From Lycorma delicatula (taxonomy: Eukaryota; Arthropoda; Insecta; Hemiptera; Fulgoridae), in assembly GCF_047948215.1 (NCBI RefSeq), contig NC_134458.1:146273036-146337035 (forward strand): a DNA stretch of 64,000 nucleotides, given 5' to 3'. The notes beneath the pieces are model-generated. The model was not told the origin of the DNA. It saw only the letters and a list, made by a program, of their open reading frames with translations, and did no database searches. The position numbers were made by a program, and so were the translations under genes. Below are positions 1 through 11,489 of this stretch, piece after piece. Numbering within the stretch: the stretch's first letter is position 1; each line of letters begins with the position of its first letter.

Positions 1-583
1 CAAGAGGTTTATTGAAAAAAACGTGTAATTCAGTGTTTCTGTGCTGCCACAAATAAATGGGGGTAGAACTACCCTATTGAACATTTTATCTAATATGTAT
101 TAAAGATATAGTAATTAAAATCGTTTCTGTAAAAGTTTTTTTTTTAATTCATGAAAATTGTTGAAAATTCATATAATAATATTTTTTTGTTCTCTTTTCT
201 TCATGAATGTTTTATTTTCTTCATTATATACTATTTATTCAATGTGTGATGATGTTTGTTTAACGATCAAAATTGCCATCTACCTTTTAAAATTTAACTA
301 AAGTCTTTGTAAACGGTTTTATGGCCGCTTTTTTGTTTCCTGATTATTTTCAGAAAACTGAACACAATAGCTATTTTTATTATTATTGATACATTTATTA
401 TCCTGTACTAAAATAATTTTCTCTATAATAGTGGAAACCCTAAATTGTGGAACCTCAACAGCTAATTATTCTTTTACCAGATGATGTTAGTGTTAACCTT
501 AGCTTTTAGTAATAAATTACTGCCTTTAAAACCCTCCCCAAAATATTGATATTTCGGACTTTTTATCAGCATAAGATTCGTTC
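1..583. other. AT-rich sequence, no feature recognised
   Basis: No open frame of useful length, no repeat family seen elsewhere in the window, and no splice-flanked GC-richer patch. Treated as intergenic or intronic. Confidence 0.5.
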
Positions 584-1092
584 CGAAAAAAGAATAGCGG
601 GGTTTTAATTTTTTATGATATCTCTTGGATAAGTATACATTGTTGATTTATAGCTAGAGTTAAAGAGCAAAAAGGACAGATATAGTTGCGCGCATGGCAG
701 TAGGTTGATTTCTTACCTTTCTGCTTTACAACGCCACTAGCAAAGATGGCAACTCCTGAACAAAAACCCTTCTGTATTCTGCAGTTTGCTAAGTGTGAAT
801 TTGTAGTTACAGTTCAATGTCGTTCCGTAGAAAGTTTGTGGTATGATCGGTTTGAAACGACCGGATGTTTGAGTAAAGGAAGGAGGACGTGACGAAAAAG
901 TAAATGTTGAATGTGACAGAAAGTTTTTCCTACATATTCATAAAAAAACTTGTTTGGAAGGCCAGCCGTGAACTAACTGACGTTATGAAATGTTTTAACG
1001 AAACGGTTACATATGCATTCATACTGTTTACAGCTTTAACAGGCGTGTCGGTAGGTTTTGAAGATATTCTTAAACTGCAGAAAAAATTCTAT
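584..1092 (+). mobile_element. Mar-A copy 1: 5' part of a decayed Tc1/mariner-type DDE transposon
   Basis: A degenerate 5' end of a DDE transposon related to the copy at 16.3-17.96 kb. The leader holds the shared string TTGCGCGCATGG. An ATG at 746 opens a frame reading MATPEQKPFC-ILQFAK, followed after frameshifts by YDRFETTGCLSKG and NVLTKRLHM, in the order expected for the N-terminal helix-turn-helix half of this transposase family. The frame is broken by shifts and stops, and the DDE catalytic half is absent because the copy ends at a (TA)n tract. The outer ~100 bp align with the other copy's right terminal region, so the 5' terminus is probably present near 584. Non-functional. Confidence 0.75.
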
Positions 1093-1095
1093 AAG

Positions 1096-1096
<1 letters not shown>

Positions 1097-1130
<34 letters not shown>
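1097..1130. repeat. (TA)n microsatellite
   Basis: About 17 uninterrupted TA units. It sits exactly where Mar-A copy 1 stops, so it may mark the truncation or an insertion point. Confidence 0.95.
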
Positions 1131-1133
<3 letters not shown>

Positions 1134-2810
1134 AAGATAAAATTTGAAAATATTTATTCTAGCTTAAATAGTAGTATATTTTAGATTTATTTTTCTTTAA
1201 TATATTTTTATTTTTATGGTATACTGTTTCAAAGTGTTAAATAAAATACATTTTGTTAGTTGAGTAATTAAAATTGCATAAAATATTTAAAAAATTGACT
1301 ATTAAAGATTCAGCTCTTATATTCTCTGTTTTTCTTGTTAAATAAGACAATAGTCGATTGTTTTAGAAAGATTAGTTCTGTAATACTCGTAAATAAAAAC
1401 TAACAGTTAAAAAAATATACACTCATATTTCAAACAAATGAAACATTTTTTCTTTTTTTAAAATTAAAATCGATAAATTCGATTTCTTAATTTTCCTCTG
1501 TTGCTATAAAGAAATATAAATTAATTAAAATTTATTGTAAAATAGTCGAGAACTTTATCAATTTTTTTTTAAAATTAGTTGTCTTTAACAACATCTAATT
1601 TATAGGTTCACACATTATAGAATGTTTTCTATATACATATATATTGTGCATACTATGAAATTTTCATTACATTATAAAGAAGCGTGACTTAATAACTATA
1701 CATTTAAAATTTAAAAAAAAGTGCTAATAAAACCTTGGGATAAATACAACGGCCTTTGATCTCATTCCTAACAAATTATTTTATTTAACTGATAACAATA
1801 TTAACTATAATAAATTTTCAGTAGCCGTGGCCGGTTAAAATTGCAATTTTTTTGTAATTTTATATCTATAAACACTCAATCAATATTCGTTATATACTAC
1901 TTAAGAAAGGCGTAAAAGAATGGTTATTAATATAATAATAGCTGTGGAAATACGTCTATAATGTTAACCTAAATAGACTAGAATAATAGATAAAAAGAAA
2001 TAAGTCTAAAAATGATCCCAAGGCAAGGTAATGTTAGAAATAATATAAGATTTTTAACCTTGAAAACTGATTGTTATTAGTGTATTCTGTGTACAATATT
2101 ATTTTAAGTATAAACTTTTGTAACAATAATGACCGTAAAATTAAACGTAAGATCATCAGCTAATAAAAAGAAACGCATTAAAAGCCAATTTTATTATTAG
2201 TATTTAGTAAAAATTGTATTAGTTGCGAAAATCTTCTAAATAGTATTTTTTCGATTCTACGAGCGAACTTCTACTGGAACGTTTTGTAAACTACTTCTAT
2301 GTTGTTTTGATCAAATTTATTTGTTTATATCCAAAACAACTCAATTATTTTTTTTCTCCCCTGGATGATTTGAAAAAAATGTATAAATGACAGAATGGTA
2401 ATTTAAAAGAATATGCTAATCTGTGTATATGTGACGAGAAATCTAGAGTAGTGTCAACTTTCACGTCTTATATTTCAAACAAGAATCGTGAGACTGAGGT
2501 TTAAGTTGAAGGAAAATTTCATAATTAATAAATTTTAACACGATGGTTTTTCGGGTCTATTAGCACACTTTATTGCTACCGGCTATAGATAAAAAACTAA
2601 TTGAAACCTTCATGGTGCGTTCTATAATGGAAATGTTATGTAGACAAAAATATATATAATGCATTATTTCTTAAGAGAAAGGGTACATTATATTAACTGT
2701 CCCAATTTTCTCGCACAGAAAGCTGTTAAGGTATAAGAGTCATTAGTCAGCGTTGCTTACTCAGAAATTAATGATATTTTTTATACAGCCAATGCGTGTA
2801 GTAAACGAAA
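1131..2810. other. AT-rich sequence, no feature recognised
   Basis: About 1.7 kb of AT-rich DNA with many short A/T runs. I see no conserved frame, RNA gene or repeat copy in it. Confidence 0.5.
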
Positions 2811-3225
2811 AGAAGGTTACGCACATATAACCGCCGGGTTGGTCTAATGGTGAACGTATCTTCGCAAATCAACTGATTTCGAAGTCGAGAGTTCCAGCGT
2901 TCCTAGTAAAGGCAGTTGCCTTTACTAGGACTTGACTTACTTTAAAAGTTGACTTACTTTTATGCGGAAAAGCAACTACTTTTCCGTATAAAAGTAACTG
3001 CCTTTTAGAACTAGGACTTATTTCTAGGACCTTATACTAGATAGTGGATACCGGTGTTCTTTGGTGGTTGGGTTTCAATTAACCGCATATCCCAGAAATG
3101 GTCGACCTGAGACTGTGCAAGGCTACAATTTACTTACACTCATACATATATCATCCTCTGAAGTAATATCTGACGGTGATTCCCGGAGGCTAAACAGGAA
3201 AAAGGAAGAAGGTTACACACATATA
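2811..3225 (+). mobile_element. SINE-A copy 1 with 19-bp target-site duplication
   Basis: A tRNA-derived SINE. The head starts CCGCCGGGTTGGTCTAATGG and contains an A-box-like TGGTCTAATGG; a B-box-like segment follows near 2890. The body carries the family signature GGATACCGGTGTTCTTTGGT and a GGTCGACCTGAGACTGTGCA segment, and ends in an A/G-rich tail. The flanks 2811-2829 and 3207-3225 match over 19 bp (AGAAGGTTACRCACATATA, one mismatch), as expected of LINE-mediated insertion. Compared with the other copies, the region 2901-2997 has gained two inverted self-duplications. Mobilisation would need a partner LINE; none is identified. The 81-residue open frame across it is not a gene. Confidence 0.85.
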
Positions 3226-3410
3226 CATGTAAGAGCTAAATATCATCTATATTTAAATAGATTTAAATTAAGTAAACTTGTGATATTCAGTCTTGACTTT
3301 CCTTAGTAAACCTGTTATGAGAGTTCTTAAAAATCGGTATACAAAATTTTGTGAATCGATTTTATTTATATCAGATCATCTACTTCCATAAAGTGTTAAG
3401 GAAGTTAATA

Positions 3411-3453
<43 letters not shown>

Positions 3454-4008
3454 CGTTTTGTTTAAAATGAGTTAAATGCTAATATTTTGTAAACTTAATA
3501 CTGAAAATCGGTTTTTTCTTTGCTTTAAAAATTTATATATTTTTTATGGATTTACAAATAATATTTATAAACCACCACTGCTGCGGTTTAATCAAGTGGT
3601 ATGTATATCATATCCATTAAATTGTTATATTATGCTATTTTATTTATTTTTAAATCAAGTTAAAAAGCAAATGTTTTATTTTATTGTAAGTAATAAGGGA
3701 ACATTATAAACTATTATACTCTTATAGTAACAAAGTTTGATCAAGTGATATCTACATTAAGTGATATCTAAATTCTAAATTAAAAGGGAAGGTTTTTTGA
3801 CATTTCGTTTAAAAGGACATTAAAAAAATTGTTGAATTAAAAATCTCCGGGCTACGATAATTCTAATCAAAATGGGAGCAGCCATTTAATGTTTCTCACA
3901 GTAGTTTCAAAAGTGGTCTACATATTTCTTAAATAACTTCTTTATTAATGAACACTAAAAAAATTTAAAAATTTAGCAAATATTTTGAAACGATTTTCTT
4001 TTGATATT
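3226..4008. other. AT-rich spacer with a (TA)n tract
   Basis: Contains a (TA)n tract at 3417-3451 and otherwise AT-rich DNA between two SINE-A copies. A 77-codon open frame at 3476-3709 has AT-driven F/L/Y/N composition and no recognisable motif. Confidence 0.5.
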
Positions 4009-4297
4009 GGATCCCTACCTTTTTTTCCTTTTATCCTCCAGGAATCACCAACAGGTATTACTTCAGAGGATGTAAGTGAAGAGTAGTCTTGTACAGTTTC
4101 AAGTCGACCATTTCTGAGATGTGTGTTTAATTGAAACTCAACCACCAAAGAACACCGGTATCCACGATCTAGTATTCAAATCTGTATAAAAGTAACTGCC
4201 TGTACTAGGATTTGAACGTTGAAACTCTCGACTTTGAAATCAGCTGAATTGATTAGATGCGTTCACTACTAGACCAATCCGGTGGGTAGGATCCTTA
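4009..4297 (-). mobile_element. SINE-A copy 2
   Basis: Minus-strand copy of the same SINE: head at the right end (reverse complement of the tRNA-like A-box segment, AGACCAATCC), the CACCGGTATCCACGATCTAG signature in the middle, and the tail (T-run in the plus sequence) at the left. GGATCCYTA occurs at both 4009-4017 and 4289-4297 and is the likely target-site duplication with one mismatch. The copy is inverted relative to copy 1, about 800 bp away, so the two could pair as an inverted repeat in a transcript. Confidence 0.8.
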
Positions 4298-4653
4298 TCT
4301 TGGGTGCACCAAAGCCTACTTTAAAAAAAAAATAATTTTGAAAAACATTATATTATCACTATTTTGCTTAGATGTGAGGAGCCCGATATTTTTTATGTCA
4401 AAAGTTTTGTTTTTGATAAAAGAAACTTAAATAATTTCCTTTCAAAAATCTGTTACAATCCTACCGTATTATTTTAAACTCTTGAGTTGCTCACCTTTGT
4501 GGCTGGCAAGTATGGTAGTCATATATCAAAATAAACAGAATGATGTAGGAGCATGTGATAAATTTTATTTTTCTGTTGAAAACAGAACGTTTAATTGTTG
4601 AAAAGTTATTTAATGATTCCTACAATTTGTTAACAGCCTATTTACGATGTAGG

Positions 4654-6141
4654 CTTTTTTAAGAAAGTACCGTTTTGATATATGTCCACTGCAGCGTGGC
4701 TGTTGCCTTGTTTAAAATGCCTATGTCTGTAGATAGTCCGCCGATTGTGAAATAAGTGGTGTAAGAAACTAATTAGTTTCTTAAATGCATGAGGTATGAA
4801 AGCGGCCGAAATTTATCGACAGATTAGCGAAGTGAACGGGAATAACGATGTCCGATGCAATGGTAAGAAAATGGGTTAGGGCATTTAATGAGGCTTGTAC
4901 AAACGTACACGATGTGGGCGACCGTCTGTCATTACTGATTACTTTGTGCAGAGAGTTAATGGAAAAGTTCGTGAGAATAGACAGTTTACGATTTCATCAC
5001 TATATAATGAGTTTTCTTTAATTTCACGAAATAATCTCAATGAAATTGTGTAGGTACGCTTAAATCTTTGGAAGTTGTACTGACGCAGGGTTCCAGAAAT
5101 ACTGACTGAGTAACAAAAAAAACAAACGTTTAGCCAGTGCTTTGAATTTTCTCACAAGGCGATCCATTTTTAAGTCGAATTTTGCTGGTGACGAGACATG
5201 GATGTCTCACATTACACCAGAATCAAAATAACAATCCATGGAATAGATTGTTCTTTGACTCAACATCTCCCAAGAAAGTGAAGTTCATGTAAACAGTCAG
5301 CCCGTAAAATCATGTTCACTGTGTTTTGGGATAGACAGGGGCCGATGCTAGTTGACTTTTTGCCTTAGGGTGAAACGATAAATGGCGAGAATATGCCGAG
5401 ACTTTGATTAAACTGCATCGTGCAACCCAAAACAGAAAGCACGGCATGCTCAGTGTGGGAATCCTACTGCTTCACGATAATGCTGGCCAAATGCGGCTCA
5501 TCGCGTTATTTGGCTGGGAATAAACTGATCTTCCACCGTATAGACCTGTCCTGTCGTTCAATGATGACTACTTGTTCCAACATTTAAAGCTGTAGGGCCT
5601 TGTCACACATGGCCCTATAAGTTGTAGCCTCCCTCGAGTAGTCAGCGTTGCCGCATTTAAATTAAAAACCGAACGTGACTATGGCCTGGCACCTACATCG
5701 CATACGAGTTCTGACCTCTCTAGCATGCCAACGCTGCGGCCACGAAATTATGGATGCAGACCATCTGAGAACCTGCAGAGCCCTGGACTACTCGCAGAAG
5801 GATAATAAAGGCCTTGTTTACACAGAAGCCTGTCTATACTGTTCAGCCCGTCACGATGGCTCAACAGCCAAGAGTAAGCGTTGGCTAGTATGTATATTTA
5901 AAACAGCACCTCGGCGGTCAGCGCCACGACGATGATGAGGACGTTAAAACAGCTATTCAGCATTCTTCATCTTCTCAGGCGGAAGATTTTATGAAGCTGG
6001 AATTCAGAGGCTGATCACACGATACGACAAGTAAATTATGTAGAATTTTAGATTAAGATCCAGGCTTTCAGATGAATATAAATTTTAAAAAAAAATTTCA
6101 TGTTATTTTTTTATATCAAAATGGTACTTTCTTTAAAAAAA
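4654..6141 (+). mobile_element. Mariner-1: DD34D mariner with both TIRs, interrupted and dead
   Basis: The terminal inverted repeats are visible: AAGAAAGTACCGTTTTGATA at 4661-4680 mirrors TATCAAAATGGTACTTTCTT at 6114-6133. The transposase starts at ATG 4796 (MKAAEIYRQISEV, typical of mariner). Later come GDETW near 5186 (first catalytic Asp kept), LLHDNA near 5464 (second Asp kept) and PYRPVL where mariner has PYSPDL, so the third catalytic Asp is lost. Frameshifts and stops are present throughout. The C-terminal part (GGQRHDDDEDVK, then RYDK in another frame) resumes after a ~300-bp insertion of LINE 3' sequence. Without the insertion the length is near the usual 1.3 kb of mariner. Family assignment is firm; subfamily is not attempted. 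Confidence 0.9.
5586..5893 (+). mobile_element. LINE 3' end (RT C-terminal CCHC segment) nested in Mariner-1
   Basis: Encodes the C-terminal tail of a non-LTR retrotransposon polyprotein: WHLHRIRVLTSLA, then a zinc-binding pattern C-x2-C-x8-H-x3-C in CQRCGHEIMDADHLRTC, followed by RALDY. The preceding FKLKTERDYGLA is in another frame, so there is at least one shift. This tail type is known from I/R1/jockey-like LINEs. It splits the mariner coding sequence between YLFQHLK and GGQRH; ATTTAAA stands at both edges and may be the target-site duplication. No poly(A) tail is visible. This lineage is not clearly seen elsewhere in the window. Confidence 0.75.
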
Positions 6142-6959
6142 CATGCCTCGTATACATATGCATAAATTAATAATAATGGATATTTATATTTTTGTTAAAA
6201 AAAATAAAATATTAAAATATATTGCAATTGAATTAAATCCCATACGTATTATTTACATTTTGAAGCTGTTCGTTCCAAGTAAAAAATAAATTAACAAAGT
6301 TATTTTAAACAAATTCTTTAGATATTTTACGGATTTCTTTGTATTCTTTTATGGTATTTTGTTACCGGTTATCGATTTGTTAATTGTTACAATGTTTCTT
6401 TAATGATTTATTTTAATATTACAATTAATTATTTTTATTTATTTTTTTTTTTACGATAAAATGTGAATCCAGAAAATTTATGTAATGGTTTATTATACGA
6501 GCATCAGGATTTAATATAAATTAAAGCAGTACATGTGATATGGTATATGATAAATTCAGAAGCCGATATAAAATCATTTCAATACCTTGTTTGGACCGAA
6601 AGATGTGATATGAACAACTTTTATATTTGTAAGCAACAAATATTTTCTCTCTCTGTTTACATAAAAAGTTGTGCAACAATTTTATTTTGTTATATTTTTC
6701 ATATTATAGTATTTAATCATATCATTCGTTTTATTTTTAATATTTTATAAAAAATACATTATATTTTAAAAATTTAACAACATTCAGCTACTTAATTACT
6801 TTTTATATCAATTATAGAATTTTTGAGGTATTAATTTCATTATTTTTATTATCTTTTGTTATTTTATTATTTTCATTTCTTCATAATCATCATTTTTACT
6901 TTCCCGTCTAAGTAGTGCTATAGCTCTTCAAGAGAAATCATTGTTATAGATCCAATTTG
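6142..6959. other. AT-rich sequence, no feature recognised
   Basis: Strongly AT-rich with T-runs. A 71-codon frame at 6535-6750 shows no motif and has composition typical of chance frames here. Confidence 0.5.
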
Positions 6960-7044
6960 GGCTAATGCAGTTTTAGCCGGGTGTTGACATTTTGGCAACT
7001 AAGGAAACCAAAAAACCGGATGGAAATTTTCCAGATATTAATGT

Positions 7045-7105
<61 letters not shown>

Positions 7106-7546
7106 CGGTGTTGGCCTCTAAATCGCCTTATATCTCCAGAACTACTAGACCGATTTTGACTAAACTTGGTCAATTACTTCTATATATAGGCCATTGATGC
7201 TATTAAAATTTCAACTTAAAAGGTCCAGGGGTGTGACTGTAGACCAAGATCACCCTCAGTATCTCGAGATTTCGCCGCCAAATTAAGGACATATTTTCTT
7301 AGACACATTTGTTAATAATTAAAAATAAATAGTATTAGCAAAAAATATTTTTGCAAAATCGCTCCCCTACCCAGAAATGGTTTCACTATTGCTATGTTGT
7401 GACGTCATAGGTGAGCGGTAGAATTAAATGAATAATATTAAAGTGTAAAAACGTATTACGGTCTGGCTTTGTCTCGAATTCGATCGCCCGGTTAACTCGG
7501 TACCTGATGCGTCAAACCTCGCGGCTACACCAGTCTGCCGACCGTG
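6960..7546 (-). mobile_element. SINE-C: tRNA-like head with long body and internal microsatellite
   Basis: Read on the minus strand, a tRNA-like head begins near 7546: A-box-like TGGTGTAGCCG, then B-box-like GATCGAATTCGAGAC at 7471-7485. The body contains a CRE-like TGACGTCA palindrome near 7400, the phrase AAATCGGTCTAGTAGTTCTG shared with the repeat at 47.2 kb, and a long GT/CA tract. GC content is clearly above the flanks. Head identity is moderately secure; the left limit and the unity of body and head are inferred, since only one copy is in the window. Confidence 0.5.
7047..7103. repeat. (GT)n microsatellite
   Basis: About 28 GT units inside SINE-C. It generates a run of T-H codons in a minus-strand open frame, which is not a gene. 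Confidence 0.95.
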
Positions 7547-9090
7547 CAAGCTAAATTTGTTCTATGTAACTTGTGAAATTACATTAGTTTATTTATTGCT
7601 GACCGCCGCCACTAGTACCGCTACACCCGCGCGATTTAAATACGGTATGCGCGCGCGCTTTAGTTAGAATCATTGAATTAAATAAACGAAAAAATATTAT
7701 ATCTAAAATGATAAATATTTAAAGTTGTTTGTGCATGTGTGTAAGCCGTGCATCAGAATCAAAAAGGTATCTTTCAAAACTTAAATTGTTTTTTCTGTAT
7801 ATAAGGTATAAAGTAATCGGAATAGGCTACATCGTTTCATTCTTTTCTGAATCAGAGCTTGGTTTTTTCACGCTCTACTCTTATTCCCCGTTGTTATACA
7901 GATTTTTTATAAATTTTCTTTCCGTACACTAAAATAAAATTTACATCAAAATTAAAAACAAAAATTTCTATTCTATATCTTAAACTTGCTTTTAATCTAT
8001 ATAATCTACACGTATTATATAGATAACTTTGTTCTTTTTAATCCTTTGGTTTTAGATTTGTATAAAGACCAGAATGGCCTTCTTTAAAGCCATGCTCTTC
8101 CTGAAAATGAACTGTTCCATAGATGTTCATTACTGGTATGGTTAATATGGTTCAACTTTTCGAGTTGAAACAGTTACGAATTAAATAGAAATAATCAGAA
8201 ATATCAATAAAGGGTTTACTACATAGAACGTATATCATTTTGAAGTTGTGTTAAGTAAAGGAAATCATTTAAAAATATATTAACAATAAAACAAGAGAAA
8301 TTTAGAATATATACAGTAATTTTTTGCTACCAAAATTAATTGTAAGTTCCAAAAATTAACTTTTATAAGGTCGATTATTTGGTGGTAATTATTATTGAGA
8401 AGTACTAAATTAACGTTTGGGTAAAAAAAATTCTTTCATAAAAATAACTTATTTTTTTAACAGTTAAATATTCTGACATAATTTTATTAAGACCTTAATG
8501 ATTTTATTAAAATCATGTTGTATGTTTGTTTATTCTTACTTGGGATATTATTGTTAATTTTGAGCATCCCATTTACCTTTTAAGTTAAAAATATATAATT
8601 GAAAACATTTTGGATTTCCTTTCCAAAGTCCGTTTGACTTACACTGGTTCATTTTAAGTAATTTTACTGTTAATTAATTTCTATTATTATTTAATTGCTT
8701 TCATTATTTAATTGTGTTACTATAATCAGTTTTATTTGTGATTTCATTAAAGAGAATTTATATATAAACGTAGTATAAAAAAAATATAATTGACGTAACA
8801 TGAAACTAAATTGTAATAAAATATTGTATTTCTTTATTCATGTATATTTTTTGCGATTAAAAGAATTTCATTGTAATTTCATCTTTGTTGATAGTCACTG
8901 TATTTTTCAGGTTAAATTTAATTGCGTTTAAAAGCATTTAATTTCAGTACGAGAATTATTAACAATTTATACTCTGTTAATTCCAATAAAATGGTATAGA
9001 TAAAAATAATAATAGTAATAAATAATAATTTAAAAAGAGATAGTGGAAAAAGGATAGCTTTGTTTGTTATGTACACGATATCATGATGGC
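7547..9090. other. GC-richer shoulder, then AT-rich spacer
   Basis: 7547-7665 includes GCGCGCGC near 7652 and other CpG-containing strings, and may belong to SINE-C or to a separate element. 7666-9090 is AT-rich with no recognised feature. Confidence 0.4.
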
Positions 9091-9275
9091 AACTCATAAA
9101 AATTGTGAAGGAGGACTTGGTAATTAGAACGAAGGATGGAGGATGCGTCTGATTGCAGGGCGGATACAATTCAGCAGTCGGTGACGGTGACGCCGTCTGA
9201 CTCGGCTGATCAACGAAGCGAAGCGAACCAAAGATAACGGGGACAGTTAAAAAGACAGATTCCTGGAGTGACATT
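9091..9275. other. Isolated GC-rich patch of unknown role
   Basis: A ~180-bp patch near 50% GC in an AT-rich surround, with CpGs and a GACGGTGACGCCG string. It is open on the minus strand as the start of a 118-codon frame (8918-9274), but that frame runs into low-complexity AT-rich sequence and has no recognised domain. On the minus strand TCAGACGG resembles an arthropod initiator. It could be a promoter with 5' exon, or an old repeat. No strong splice donor was found next to it. Confidence 0.3.
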
Positions 9276-9914
9276 ACATGACAATCATCTCAACGTGATA
9301 GCTATATACTTGTAACGTTTATGGCAGCAATAATATAATAAACTACCAGTCAGAGTTAAAAATATTTTCCAATTTCTTTTCATTTTTCATCTATTTTAAA
9401 ATCTTTTTGATTATATTCTTTATCATCCTGCTTATTTTACAATTGCTTTTTATCCTCCATTAAACATAAAAATGTTTCTTACCGCTTTTGTAAAAAAAGG
9501 AGACTAATTTATTTTTTCAAAATTTAATATTATCTGGTTTAAAAAAAAATTTTGAAGTTAAATTCTTATATTAAAATATTACAAGCGTTCACATTAGCTA
9601 TATATTTAAAAAATGGAGTAGCACACTGCTTAGGAGTGATGTTTGTAGTAAATTGGTTGTTGTAAGTAAATTTTTTTATAGAAAACTCCACCTCCAGTGT
9701 ATTATATTGGTCAGTCACTATTATGCGTTTACATAACATCTTTTCACCAATCAGCATATTTAACGCCAGGGTAGAAGATACCCATCACAGAATAAGCTCC
9801 AACAGAATTTTATCACTCCTATCGTATCTAGACAACCGGCTTAATGATAGTTGCACGTTCTGAAAATGATATTCAAACGTTAGGTATTTAATCACAGATA
9901 AATGTTTTATCGGG
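9276..9914. other. AT-rich spacer with one unexplained small frame
   Basis: A 63-codon minus-strand frame at 9566-9757 has a more mixed composition than chance AT frames (YNTLEVEFSIKKFTYNNQF) but matches no family I know. It may be a relic of a mobile element. Otherwise nothing is recognised. Confidence 0.3.
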
Positions 9915-10160
9915 AGTGGTTAGCAAACTGGCCAGTTTTCCCCCTGCCTCCCGGAACCAGACCTCTAATTAAGCATGAACACGGTTCCGGGTAGTGGCTT
10001 TGCCTCTAGTCGCCAGACGAGGGAAATTCCAGGCCCGGCTATGCCGTTCCCGGCCTCCATCACCCAGCAACCGGGACTCGGTCCTTTGTGCTTCGCCTCT
10101 AACGGGTACACCCCCGAAGGGACGGCCCCGCCGGGACTCGGTCTTTAGCTGAAAGGGTAC
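9915..10160. repeat. GC-rich repeat-like segment of unknown family
   Basis: About 245 bp with GC near 58%, much higher than any neighbour. CCGGGACTCGGTC occurs twice (about 10072 and 10132), and CGGAACCAGACC and CGGTTCCGGGTAGTGG are related inverted strings. No frame stays open with a recognisable motif. It looks like a fragment of a LINE untranslated region or other transposable element; this is inference from composition and internal repetition. Confidence 0.4.
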
Positions 10161-10513
10161 ATACTATCGTCCGTAAGCTGCTTCCTGCAAATCCCTGGAT
10201 CATTCTGAATAATGAAATAAATTATGTGCATGCAAACACGGAGAGTACAATCTGTGGATGAAATTATGACCGTAGTCTTCGATAATCATTACTATCATTA
10301 GCCGTGTAACGTACAGATTGGATTATACTAAACAGAATTCCATTACGGAATGGGGTTTCTGTAAAGTACCAACCGATGTTCCCCTCTCAAAAGTGGATTG
10401 TCGATGATAGATTCCGGATATGAAGATGGAATAATTGGAGGGTCCATATTTCAAAATTTTTCTCAGTTTGTAGAAATCGATCTATAATCTTAATTATCTT
10501 CTTTATTGTTTAT

Positions 10514-10566
<53 letters not shown>

Positions 10567-10869
10567 ATCCGTCTTAGAATGTATTGTTAATTTATCATAT
10601 TATTTAATTTATGAAATATAAATTTGATATTGTACCTACCGTTTTGTCATGATAGATGTAAAAACAGTATTAGTTTAATTAAAACTAACAATTTTAAGGA
10701 AAAAACTATGAAAAATTATTATTTTTATATTACATCCTTAACTTTTACAAATATTCTTTTATAGAATAGGAATAAAGGAATTCTTTTTGTAAAAACAAAA
10801 TGAAGCTCTTTAAATAAAAAAAAACTACTATTTTATCAATAATTTTGTAAAAATTATCCCCAAGTGCTA
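10161..10869. other. AT-rich spacer with (TA)n tract
   Basis: Contains an uninterrupted (TA)n tract at 10518-10561 (about 22 units). Moderately mixed sequence at 10200-10450 matches nothing seen elsewhere in the window. Confidence 0.5.
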
Positions 10870-10947
10870 AAAATCCACACGCTCGCTCGCTCGCACACAC
10901 GCCTGCACGCACACGCGCGCACACACACACACACATATATATATCTC
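10870..10947. repeat. Compound microsatellite (CGCT)n-(CA)n-(TA)n
   Basis: A CGCTCGCTCGCTCGC block passes into CA repeats with CG interruptions, then into TATATATAT. Both strands are open across it as Arg/Ala/Cys/Val or His/Thr frames, an artefact of repetition. Confidence 0.9.
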
Positions 10948-11060
10948 CTGCGCTATATGGTTACTTACTTTTCCCGTCGCGGACATGGGATTTTAGCCGG
11001 TCAGGGCTCGCTTCACTCCTTTTCCAATCTAGCCCCCTGGACCAACCTGTGTTCATTAAA
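10948..11060. other. GC-richer patch with a minus-strand GTAAGT donor-like site
   Basis: About 110 bp of near-balanced composition. On the minus strand GACGGGAAAA is followed by GTAAGTAACC, a strong splice donor match. No acceptor, conserved frame or second copy was found, so a repeat fragment is at least as likely as an exon. Confidence 0.3.
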
Positions 11061-11489
11061 TTGATGGTTATGAGAATAATAATGATGAATAAAAATGAAA
11101 CTTTGTTCAATTAATAAAAACTATCGCTGTATTGTAATTTCTTCAGAGCAACAGTTTGGTCAGTAAAGAACCCACTAATTGGTTTTTAGATTTCCTGTCC
11201 CTGCTTCTCTAGCGAAACACATAATCAAAATTACAAACGTAGATTACCACCTCAATTACTCGGTTAGTACCACCTCATTCATTATGAAATTTGGTACCAA
11301 ATCTCATAAAGATTAATTCAACAGCATGTTTTTTTACTCTTTAAAATATTAAAATTTAAAAAAAAACCCGAAAATGGATTTTATATATTTATCTTAACAG
11401 TATTGTCAAGCCCAAATTGAGTGAATATCTCGTTTAGTATAGTCGGAAATGGGGAAAATTTGCAATCATTGTTCGAGATTTTTTTACCT
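11061..11489. other. Mixed AT-rich spacer
   Basis: No open frame or recognised repeat. Its composition merges into the degenerate tandem repeat to the right. Confidence 0.4.

Noticed and set aside
5675..5935. Independent zinc-finger gene
   Set aside because: The C-x2-C-x8-H-x3-C segment is the known C-terminal tail of LINE proteins and is nested inside a mariner.
6973..7173. 66-codon minus-strand frame with a His-Thr run
   Set aside because: It is the translation of the (GT)n/(CA)n tract.
10948..11060. Minus-strand exon ending at GTAAGTAACC
   Set aside because: No acceptor or conserved frame was found and neighbouring sequence looks repetitive. Kept only as an unassigned patch.
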